DNA from: an uncultured bacterium | Lineage (GTDB): Bacteria > Cyanobacteriota > Vampirovibrionia > Gastranaerophilales > Gastranaerophilaceae | Reading direction: 5' to 3' | DNA: 12,026 nt | Assembly (NCBI GenBank): GCA_945833895.1 | Contig: CAMAGQ010000041.1 | Coordinates: 1-12,026, forward strand | Shown: in pieces, positions 1 to 5,861 of the stretch | Numbering within the stretch: the first letter of the stretch is position 1 | Layout: every line of letters starts with the position of its first letter | Notes under the pieces: model-generated | What the model saw: the letters and a program-made list of their open reading frames with translations, nothing else | Database searches by the model: none | Told to the model about the DNA's origin: nothing | Position numbers and translations under genes: made by a program

Positions 1-10
1 TCTTTTTCAT
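1..10 (-). CDS. 5' end of a divergent gene running off the left edge
   Basis: Only the start is inside the window. On the minus strand the ATG at 10-8 is followed by AAA AAG (Met-Lys-Lys). It is preceded by a good Shine-Dalgarno stretch (AGAGGGA, about seven bases upstream) and by a strong promoter (see 31-59), so a real gene start is likely even though only three codons are visible. A Met-Lys-Lys opening is common and says nothing about function. The gene is divergent from the TPR gene at 119, with about 108 bp between the two start codons. Confidence 0.55.
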
Positions 11-30
11 AAAACATCCCTCTGCTTTTC

Positions 31-59
31 ATTATAGATTTTCTTTAAAATATTGTCCA
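31..59 (-). promoter_or_regulatory. Promoter of the left-edge divergent gene
   Basis: Reading the minus strand, TGGACA (59-54, five of six matches to the -35 consensus TTGACA) is followed by exactly 17 bases and a perfect TATAAT (36-31). Transcription would start near position 24, giving a leader of roughly 14 bases that contains the Shine-Dalgarno site. This is a sigma-70-type promoter inferred from sequence alone. Confidence 0.6.
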
Positions 60-78
60 CAAGTTTTTAATTTTATAT

Positions 79-84
79 TATAAT
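79..84 (+). promoter_or_regulatory. -10 element for the TPR gene
   Basis: A perfect TATAAT lies 34 bases upstream of the ATG at 119. No good -35 hexamer is found at the usual distance; the nearest candidate, TTGTCC at 53-58, has a 20-base spacer and overlaps the -35 of the divergent promoter. Transcription in the two directions may therefore compete. The ribosome binding site AAGAAGGA is at 105-112, six bases before the start. Confidence 0.4.
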
Positions 85-118
85 TCAATTTATCAGGAAT
101 AATTAAGAAGGATTAAAA

Positions 119-604
119 ATGGCAGATTATAAAGTGTATTTAGATGATGGGATTTTTGATATCAGAAATGGTAAATTTGAGGATGCTGTTGAGAAAATAA
201 ATAAATCAATAGAGTTAAAAAATGATTGGGAAATCCCGTATTTTTATCGGGCTGTGGCATACCACGCACTGGAAAATTACGACGAAGCGATGCTTGATTA
301 CACAAAATCGATACAACTTAACCCTAATATGACTGATGCGTATTATAATAGGGCAAAGATAATTTTGTCCGAGTCAAATTCGCCGATGTCTGAGATTAAG
401 AAGGCTGTTGCTGACTTAGAAAAGGCTCTTGAACTGGATGATAAGTTTGTGGATGCCTTGTTTGCGATGGCGGCGGCGTATAAGAAATTGGGTGAATACC
501 ATAAAAGTTTGGAATACTTGGAAAAACTTTTGCAAATAACTCCTGATGCGGTACATGCAAAGGCTTTGAAGAAGTTGATTTTGCAAAAATATGTTGTGGG
601 GTAG
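119..604 (+). CDS. Tetratricopeptide repeat (TPR) protein
   Basis: This 161-residue protein consists almost entirely of TPR helix pairs, at about residues 5-37, 39-71, 73-107 and 110-143. The repeats show the usual pattern of small and aromatic residues (for example Y..RA.AYHAL..YDEA..DY.K.I.L.P in repeat 2). The third repeat carries an extra few residues (around S85-M90), lengthening its loop. There is no signal peptide or membrane segment, so it is probably a cytoplasmic protein-protein interaction scaffold. TPR folds do not reveal the partner, and neither neighbour suggests one. The start at 119 is supported by AAGAAGGA six bases upstream. The gene appears monocistronic: 249 bp separate it from marR, and no clear terminator follows it. 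Confidence 0.88.
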   Translation: MADYKVYLDDGIFDIRNGKFEDAVEKINKSIELKNDWEIPYFYRAVAYHALENYDEAMLDYTKSIQLNPNMTDAYYNRAKIILSESNSPMSEIKKAVADLEKALELDDKFVDALFAMAAAYKKLGEYHKSLEYLEKLLQITPDAVHAKALKKLILQKYVVG

Positions 605-665
605 AATAATTTGTTGGGTTTAAACCAATCTGCTTTCTGCGTGGCGATTATTTATAAGGCTTTCG

Positions 666-720
666 TCATTCAGAGCAGGGGTAAATGTATTGGGATATCG
701 GTAATATCTCCACAATACCA
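666..720. repeat. 55-bp tandem repeat, copy 1
   Basis: The first 39 bases (666-704) are identical to 721-759. The remaining 16 bases match the second copy at only about half the positions. In this copy the end of the unit can fold on itself: GTATTG (686-691) pairs with CAATAC near 713-718, followed by GG with CC and ATAT with ATAT, with small bulges and a loop of about five bases. The unit begins TCATTCAGAGC. It lies in the gap between the TPR gene and marR and shows no coding potential that I would trust. Confidence 0.9.
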
Positions 721-775
721 TCATTCAGAGCAGGGGTAAATGTATTGGGATATCGGTAAAGTTCCCACTATTGCC
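721..775. repeat. 55-bp tandem repeat, copy 2
   Basis: This is directly adjacent to copy 1. Positions 721-759 are identical to 666-704, and the tail 760-775 has diverged, so the hairpin available to copy 1 is mostly lost here. The divergence is confined to the 3' part of the unit, which suggests an old duplication with one constrained segment, or insertion of a repeat family member. The second copy ends about ten bases before the marR -35 candidate. Confidence 0.85.
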
Positions 776-785
776 CCATTTCGCC

Positions 786-818
786 TTGACAAGTAGATAA
801 ATCTATGCAAGGATAGAT
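786..818 (+). promoter_or_regulatory. marR promoter region with overlapping inverted-repeat operator
   Basis: A perfect TTGACA (786-791) lies 62 bp before the marR start. No textbook -10 is seen at 17 bases (AAGGAT) or 18 bases (AGGATA), so the promoter may be weak or activator-dependent. Just downstream are two overlapping palindromes sharing one half-site. TAGAT-AA-ATCTA spans 794-805. ATCTAT-6 bases-ATAGAT spans 801-818, with perfect 6-bp arms. Half-sites of this size and spacing, placed over the -10 area, are typical of MarR-family dimer operators. Autoregulation by the gene at 854 is inferred. Confidence 0.5.
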
Positions 819-853
819 ACATGGGTTACTTGGATTAAAGTTTAGGAGATAAT

Positions 854-1315
854 ATGAAAAAAAGATATTATATTGATAGTTTTCCGTATGAAATCGAATT
901 GACCGCAAGGATTTGCCACGAAAGCGCAAAACGTTTTTTAGGGTCTTATACAAAGGTTGTTTCAATAGATGAATTTTCTGTTTTAGATACAATTGTTGCC
1001 CGTCCCGGCTTGTCGCAGGCGGATTTAGCCCGTCTTGTGTTAAAAGGTAAGGCACATACAGGTCGGTTTATTATGTCGCTTGAGGGAAAAGGGCTGGTTG
1101 AAAGACATGTGGAAGAGCGTGACGGCAAGTTGATAAAAGTTGCTGTGATTACCGACAAGGGCAAAAAATTATACGATGAAATTCTTGAAGCAATTCGCCC
1201 TAGGCTGGAACAAGTTGAATCTATTGTTAATTCGGAAAGTGTAGAAAAAATGATTAAAGATTTACGCGAATTTAGGAAAATTATTGAAAAAGCAAATAAA
1301 ATTGTTTTTGAATAA
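854..1315 (+). CDS. MarR-family winged-helix transcriptional regulator
   Basis: The 153-residue length is typical of MarR proteins. The winged helix-turn-helix occupies about residues 36-105: helices around SIDEFSVLDTIVARPGLSQ and ADLARLVL, a recognition helix near G65-L81 (GKAHTGRFIMSLEGKGLV), and the wing R84-D102 with the family's ERDGK...V.IT.KG pattern. The flanking N- and C-terminal helices would form the dimer interface and ligand pocket. No cysteine pair suggestive of OhrR-type redox sensing stands out (only C21), so the effector is unknown. A strong Shine-Dalgarno site (TAGGAG at 842-847) supports the start. It is probably self-regulated through the palindromes at 794-818. No transporter or enzyme target lies next to it in the same direction. 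Its stop codon abuts that of the convergent gene. Confidence 0.93.
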   Translation: MKKRYYIDSFPYEIELTARICHESAKRFLGSYTKVVSIDEFSVLDTIVARPGLSQADLARLVLKGKAHTGRFIMSLEGKGLVERHVEERDGKLIKVAVITDKGKKLYDEILEAIRPRLEQVESIVNSESVEKMIKDLREFRKIIEKANKIVFE

Positions 1316-2146
1316 TTATCGGAAAATTTTCATTATTTTTTCAGCATAATCAACATCTGTAAGCGGCAGTGCTACTGTGTTATTGAGTTTGGATTCGGAA
1401 AATTTTTGGGGATAATTTTTCCATAATTTTAGCAAAATAATATTATTTTTCAGAATATTTTCTTTATAAAAATCTTTATCGGGGCAGAACGGGTAACAGT
1501 ATGGAATTTCTCCGTCATTCAGGGTGAGTTTGATATAATTATCCTTTTTGAAGATTTTTTCGTACTCTTTAAACAGATAAATTCTGGTGCTTTTATCCTT
1601 TTCAAAATTCGTTTTTTTGAATAAATTTTCGCAATTTTTAGAGATGGTTTTTATTGATTTTTCACGGTTTAGGGCTAATTCATTTTGTACAAATTTTGTG
1701 TAATTTTTGTGAAATTTTACGGGTGATAAATCCAAATTATCCTGTGCAAAATTTTCTTCGGAGATTTTTTCGGTGTATAAAAACGCCCCTGAGGGAACGT
1801 CAAAAAATTTCCGTAGTGAACAAAAAGATGCCAGTCCTGATTGGTTTTCGTAAAAAGCGTGGGTGTTATCGACGATAAGATTTTTGTATTTATCGGAAAG
1901 TTTCCGGCAATTTTTTGAGCATAATCCAAAGTAATTTGTGTATATTATATAGGCATCTTTGGGAAATTCGTTTTGGGGTAAGAAATTCTTGTCGATATGG
2001 TAGAACAAAACCTTGCAGCCCGCTTCCCGTATGGCATTCCAGACTGTTTGGCAAGTATAATACGGGACAAATATTTCATTTATCCCGTATGTTCTGATTA
2101 AATATTTTATGCAATTTCTTGCAAGATTTAATTTTACAATCCGCAT
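1316..2146 (-). CDS. Compact DegT/DnrJ-like PLP-fold (aminotransferase-like) protein
   Basis: The protein resembles the fold type I PLP proteins of the DegT/DnrJ/EryC1 group, which usually aminate nucleotide sugars. Visible landmarks run in family order: the opening LARNCIKYLI with EIFVPYYTC (about 8-32), an AG.KV.FY.ID strand (42-52), the TNYFG turn (70-74), the cofactor-binding pattern VDNTHAF with D93 and H96, and SLRKFFDVPSG with K113 as the candidate Schiff-base lysine, followed by GAFLY. Past residue 130 it is hard to align, and at 276 residues it is about 90-120 shorter than normal members, so activity is uncertain. Its ATG overlaps the stop of the peptidase gene by one base (TAATG), and no good Shine-Dalgarno site is close, so translation is probably coupled. 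The sequence is even richer in A/T than its neighbours. No sugar or cell-envelope genes are adjacent. Confidence 0.65.
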   Translation of the reverse strand: MRIVKLNLARNCIKYLIRTYGINEIFVPYYTCQTVWNAIREAGCKVLFYHIDKNFLPQNEFPKDAYIIYTNYFGLCSKNCRKLSDKYKNLIVDNTHAFYENQSGLASFCSLRKFFDVPSGAFLYTEKISEENFAQDNLDLSPVKFHKNYTKFVQNELALNREKSIKTISKNCENLFKKTNFEKDKSTRIYLFKEYEKIFKKDNYIKLTLNDGEIPYCYPFCPDKDFYKENILKNNIILLKLWKNYPQKFSESKLNNTVALPLTDVDYAEKIMKIFR

Positions 2147-3309
2147 TATTTGTTAAATGCCTCAAAGAATGCTTGGAGCAACTCTTGACCTTTCAGCATT
2201 GTTTTGTAGTCGACGTACTCTCTTGCGGAGTGCATATTGCAAACTGTTGCAAGCCCTAACAGGTAAGGTGAGAACTTTTCGCCTTTTGCATTGGTTTTGT
2301 TTGCATAAATATGAGTTTCTGCACCTGCGTGGAAAGACGAAATTTCAGGTTCTACTCCGATTTCTTTTGCAATTTTTTCAAAAAGTTCAGGAATTGTATT
2401 ATCTTCATTTTTTTCAAACATCGGCATTTTTTCGGTGAAAGTTATTGTCGCTGTTGCAATTCCTTCATACTGTTCGTTGAAAGCATCGACGATAGTTTTC
2501 ATTGTGTCGATAAGTTCGTTTTCTTTGTCTTTTCTTGAACTTCTGATTGAATAAGTTGCGTGAGCATCAGTATTTATAACGTTTGTAACGTTCAAATCAC
2601 CTGAAGAAATTCCGCCGATATTGCAAGATGTTACGACTTTGCCGTCCTCGCTGAAATATACCCCTTGCGGAAGGTCTGAAACCAAATCAGCAATAAGTTT
2701 TGTGGCATTTTCTCTTGTATTGTCGCCGATATCGTTGCCTGAGTGTCCGCCTTTTGGTGCGGAAATTTTCAAGTCAACCATTACGTAACTTGCACCGGAG
2801 ATAAGGCATTGACCAAGAGCATCGCTATCAAGCACAAGGACATATTTAGAATTAATCTTATTAAAATCGGTGTTTTTAATTCCTGTCATGCTGTTTTCTT
2901 CATCACGGGTAAAATGGATTTCCAGTCCGCCGTGTTTCAAGTCGGTTCTGTCTTTGAGCAGTTTAGTAAAGTAAAGAGCGTTTGCAACACCTGCTTTGTC
3001 GTCAGCCCCTAAGGTTCTGCCTTTTGCCTTTATCAAATCTCCGTCTAAGTATGCTTCAACAGGTGAATCATCTCCGATAACATCAAGGTGTGCTGATAAC
3101 AAAATCGGTTCTTTTGTTGAATCTGTTGCGGGAATTCTTATGTATAAATTTTCGTAATCATCCTTTTCGCATTCAATATTATTACCTGTACAGTATTTGC
3201 AAATCCATTCTATAACTTTTCCCTCATTCAGTGACGGAGAAGGAATTTCTGCCAGTGTACAGAACAAATCAACAAGTTCATTTTGGTTGCGTAGCTCTCT
3301 TAGTTCCAT
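2146..3309 (-). CDS. M20-family metallopeptidase, peptidase T-like
   Basis: This 387-residue cytoplasmic zinc aminopeptidase resembles PepT (tripeptidase) and related M20 enzymes that trim small peptides to free amino acids. The two-metal site is complete by pattern: H74-L-D76, the bridging aspartate in GADDKAG (D103), the catalytic glutamate pair in TRDEEN (E137/E138), D161 in LDSD, and H360 in MHSARE. The lid (dimerisation) domain lies between them, roughly residues 175-290, beginning near KGGHSG (H189). FHAGAE (327-331) is the usual substrate-contact segment near the C-terminal catalytic half. I call it PepT-like rather than pepT because substrate range cannot be read from sequence. The start follows AGAAAGGG with correct spacing. 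It lies 47 bp downstream of mutS2, may have its own promoter (3343-3370), and overlaps the next gene by one base. Confidence 0.88.
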   Translation of the reverse strand: MELRELRNQNELVDLFCTLAEIPSPSLNEGKVIEWICKYCTGNNIECEKDDYENLYIRIPATDSTKEPILLSAHLDVIGDDSPVEAYLDGDLIKAKGRTLGADDKAGVANALYFTKLLKDRTDLKHGGLEIHFTRDEENSMTGIKNTDFNKINSKYVLVLDSDALGQCLISGASYVMVDLKISAPKGGHSGNDIGDNTRENATKLIADLVSDLPQGVYFSEDGKVVTSCNIGGISSGDLNVTNVINTDAHATYSIRSSRKDKENELIDTMKTIVDAFNEQYEGIATATITFTEKMPMFEKNEDNTIPELFEKIAKEIGVEPEISSFHAGAETHIYANKTNAKGEKFSPYLLGLATVCNMHSAREYVDYKTMLKGQELLQAFFEAFNK

Positions 3310-3342
3310 ATTATTTACCCTTTCTTTTTGTTTCGTAATTAC

Positions 3343-3370
3343 ATCATAACATAATTTTAATTGATATCAA
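3343..3370 (-). promoter_or_regulatory. Possible internal promoter for the peptidase gene
   Basis: On the minus strand TTGATA (3370-3365) and TATGAT (3348-3343), each five of six consensus matches, are separated by 16 bases. The -35 falls inside the last codons of mutS2. Transcription would start near 3336 and leave a leader of about 27 bases with the Shine-Dalgarno site. The AT-rich setting makes chance matches common, so this remains a candidate. Confidence 0.4.
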
Positions 3371-5726
3371 CTACACATACTCCGTCGCCGCCTTCTGAAT
3401 CTTCTCCGGGTCTAAACTTAGCGACATAAGGCGATGTCTTGAGAAAATCTCTGACCGCCTGCTTTAACGCTCCTGTTCCGTGACCGTGGATTATATACAC
3501 AGGTGTTAAGTTGACAAGGCTTGCTTTGTCCAGATAACTTTCGACTTCATCAAGTGCTTCTTCTACCCGATAACCTCTCAGGTCAAGAGTTTGCGACATT
3601 TCACGGCGTTTTAATTCAAAGGTGTTAAAACTTGTTCCCGGAATTTTTATTTTTGCAGGTTCTTGGTATTTTTCATCAAGAACCGCAAGTTCGTTCTTTT
3701 TAACCGTCATTTTCATTGAGCCGAAATCGACCGTAACTCTTTTATTTCTATCAGGCAGGGTTATAACCGTGACTTTTTGGTGTAAATTTTTCAGCATAAG
3801 AGTGTCGCCGATTTGAACTTTATCCCAATCAATTTCAATATATTTGGTTTTGTCGGTGACTTTGTCGACTTCTCCTCTGAAGTTTTCTTCAAGTTTCGCA
3901 AGTCTTGAATATGCTCTTCTTGCAATTTTTTCTGATTTTTCTTTGCGAAGTTCTTCAAGAATTTTCTTGATTTCCCCTTTTGCTTCAAGAATTTCGTTGT
4001 CAAATTTTGTCTTAATATTTTTTATCGTTTTCTTTTTGTCTTTTTTAACCTGATTAAGATTTTCTTCGTACTCTTTTTGCAATTCAAGTGAATTTTCTTT
4101 GATTTCCTGAGCTTGTTCAAGGTTTTTAGAAAGTTCCATGTGAGTTTTTTGCAGTTTTTCGACAACGGCAACCGTCGGGTCTTTTTGCGTAATCAAAATC
4201 TTTTTCGACTTATCTATAATATCCTTGTCCAGTCCGAGGTTTGAAGCGATTGAAATAGCGTTGCTCAGCCCCGGAATCCCGATTAGAAGTTTGTAAGTCG
4301 GTTTGAGGGTTTCCGTGTTAAACTCAACGGACGCATTTTTGAAAAAATTATTTGTGTATTCTAATGCTTTTAATTCGCCGTAGTGCGTTGTGATTACGCA
4401 GGTTACGTTCTTTGCGGCAAGTTTTTCCAAAATTCCTTGGGCAAGAACTGCACCTTCAACTGGATCTGTTCCCGCACAAATTTCGTCAAGCACCACGAAA
4501 CTTTCTTCGTCACTGTGTTTCAAAATTTCTATGATGTTTGTCATGTGGGAAGAAAATGTTGACAAACTCTGCAAAATACTCTGGGAATCGCCGATATCAG
4601 CGTAAACGTTTTTGAACGGATAAAGTTTTGCGTGGGTACACGGAAGAAACATCCCCGATTTTGCCATTAATATAAATAATCCGATTGTTTTTAGCGTAAC
4701 CGTTTTACCACCTGTGTTTGAGCCTGTAATTATTATCGATTTGTAGTCTTTTCCTATTTCAAAATCGTTCGCTACAACATCTTCGTTTACCAGCAAAAGA
4801 AGCGGGTGTTTCATGTTTTCAAAATAAACATATTTTTCTGTGGTTAATTCAGGCTCAACTGCTTGAATTTTCACTGCATAGCGTGCTTTGGCAAAATGGT
4901 AGTCAATTTCTGACATAATTTTTTCGCATTTTTCAAGTTCAGCCATGTGGTCTTTTACCAAAGAGGTCAATCTCACCAAAATTCTTATACATTCTGCGTG
5001 GATTTTAGATTTTGTTTCTCTGACCTTGTTATTTAGCGGGACTAACTGTGCAGGCTCGATGTAGAAAGTCTTGGCAGAAGCCGACACATCGTGAATAATC
5101 CCCGGAACTTTTGTTTTGTTTGATGCGATTACCTGAAAAACCACCCGCTCATCTCTTTGGGTGTAGATGTTGCTTTGAAGATATTTTGAAAAACTCGGGT
5201 TGTTTAACAGTGATGTGATTGTATCTCTGATGTTTTGCTCGGTGTCTTTCAGCGAGGAATAAAGCCCCTTTAATTCAGGTGTTGCGTTTTGTTTTATGTT
5301 TAAATTCTCGTCAAAAGTTTCAAAAATTTCATCTTCTGTGCTTTTATCCGCAACCAACGGCAGTGATAATTCTTGCAAAAGACTGTTTTCATCCGTGTTT
5401 TCTGCGATGAATTTTTTCAAAATTCTTGAGGATTTCATAGTTTTTGCAATGTCGTTCAATTCTTCTTCCGAAAGATATGAAACGGCAGAATTTGCTTTAA
5501 TTTTTCTGATATCCGCAATGTATTCGGTCGGAGTGTCTTTTGCATGGTCAAGGATTTTCTTGGCTTCCTGTGTCAGTTGAAGTTGTTTTTGTATTCTGGC
5601 AATTTCGGTCAGCGGTTCTGCGTTCAAACACAACTGTCTGCTCTGTTTGAACTTCGCAAACTTTGACAGTTCTTCTTTAACTTTATCAAATTCAAGTGTT
5701 ATATTGCTTTTTTTCGTAATGTCCAT
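3357..5726 (-). CDS. mutS2: MutS2: ATPase with Smr nuclease domain
   Basis: At 789 residues this is a full-length MutS2. The N-terminal core and clamp helices span about 1-300. The ABC-type ATPase follows, with Walker A GSNTGGKT (335-342), the LSTFSSHM region (388-395), Walker B FVVLDE (410-415) and TTHYGELKA (446-454). A long charged coiled-coil covers about 520-625, a KOW-like domain about 636-685, and a C-terminal Smr domain 712-789 with LDLRG (714-718) and HGHGTG (747-752). In Bacillus and Helicobacter MutS2 acts against recombination intermediates; in Bacillus subtilis it also acts on collided ribosomes. It does not do mismatch repair, and it lacks the MutS mismatch-reading domain here too. 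The start has no Shine-Dalgarno site and a TATAAT only 11 bases upstream, so the transcript may be leaderless. It is first in a run with the peptidase and DegT-like genes. Confidence 0.95.
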   Translation of the reverse strand: MDITKKSNITLEFDKVKEELSKFAKFKQSRQLCLNAEPLTEIARIQKQLQLTQEAKKILDHAKDTPTEYIADIRKIKANSAVSYLSEEELNDIAKTMKSSRILKKFIAENTDENSLLQELSLPLVADKSTEDEIFETFDENLNIKQNATPELKGLYSSLKDTEQNIRDTITSLLNNPSFSKYLQSNIYTQRDERVVFQVIASNKTKVPGIIHDVSASAKTFYIEPAQLVPLNNKVRETKSKIHAECIRILVRLTSLVKDHMAELEKCEKIMSEIDYHFAKARYAVKIQAVEPELTTEKYVYFENMKHPLLLLVNEDVVANDFEIGKDYKSIIITGSNTGGKTVTLKTIGLFILMAKSGMFLPCTHAKLYPFKNVYADIGDSQSILQSLSTFSSHMTNIIEILKHSDEESFVVLDEICAGTDPVEGAVLAQGILEKLAAKNVTCVITTHYGELKALEYTNNFFKNASVEFNTETLKPTYKLLIGIPGLSNAISIASNLGLDKDIIDKSKKILITQKDPTVAVVEKLQKTHMELSKNLEQAQEIKENSLELQKEYEENLNQVKKDKKKTIKNIKTKFDNEILEAKGEIKKILEELRKEKSEKIARRAYSRLAKLEENFRGEVDKVTDKTKYIEIDWDKVQIGDTLMLKNLHQKVTVITLPDRNKRVTVDFGSMKMTVKKNELAVLDEKYQEPAKIKIPGTSFNTFELKRREMSQTLDLRGYRVEEALDEVESYLDKASLVNLTPVYIIHGHGTGALKQAVRDFLKTSPYVAKFRPGEDSEGGDGVCVVDIN

Positions 5727-5737
5727 ATAAATATTGT

Positions 5738-5743
5738 ATTATA
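5738..5743 (-). promoter_or_regulatory. -10 element close to the mutS2 start codon
   Basis: A perfect TATAAT on the minus strand ends 11 bases before the mutS2 ATG (5726-5724). With the usual 5-9 bases to the start point, the mRNA would begin only about one to eight bases before the ATG. No clear -35 hexamer is present at 16-18 bases. No purine-rich ribosome site lies between the -10 and the ATG. Confidence 0.45.
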
Positions 5744-5811
5744 AAAACGAAATTAAACTTATTTTTGCGGGGGTAATGTTGCTTACGTTAATATTTGGGG
5801 TATTTTTGTAA

Positions 5812-5848
5812 AAAAAATAGAGTGCTTGTTTAGGGCACTCCATTTTTT
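5812..5848 (-). terminator. Intrinsic terminator of the efp-accB-accC operon
   Basis: The stem is GAGTGC (5820-5825) with GCACTC (5835-5840) around a nine-base loop. After a single A-C mismatch it is extended by AAAAAAT (5812-5818) pairing with ATTTTTT (5842-5848). Read on the minus strand the hairpin is followed by a run of T residues, the classic Rho-independent layout. It begins 13 bases past the accC stop codon. The A-tract/T-tract symmetry means it could work in both directions, though no plus-strand gene runs into it. Confidence 0.85.
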
Positions 5849-5861
5849 ATTTATCTTTTAA

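Noticed and set aside
614..628. Near-palindrome TTGGG-TTTAAA-CCAA after the TPR gene as a terminator
   Set aside because: There is no T-tract after it and no loop in the symmetric centre. It reads as a chance palindrome.
666..775. Two repeats as a minimal CRISPR array
   Set aside because: There are only two copies, the unit is 39+16 bp with no spacer-like unique insert, the tails are partly similar to each other, and there are no cas genes nearby.
768..1055. Minus-strand 95-codon open frame over the marR 5' region
   Set aside because: It crosses the repeat, the promoter and the start of marR. marR has a strong ribosome site and clear family motifs, while the antisense frame shows no recognisable domain.
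1311..1341. AATAAT...ATTATT followed by a T-run after marR as a terminator
   Set aside because: The stem is six A/T pairs with a 15-base loop whose inner GAAAATTTTC has no room for a turn. It is too weak to call, and it lies inside the convergent coding sequence.
3791..4053. Overlapping open frames on both strands within the mutS2 coiled-coil
   Set aside because: They are lysine- or phenylalanine/serine-rich frames produced by the skewed codons of the charged coiled-coil region, with no start signals of their own.
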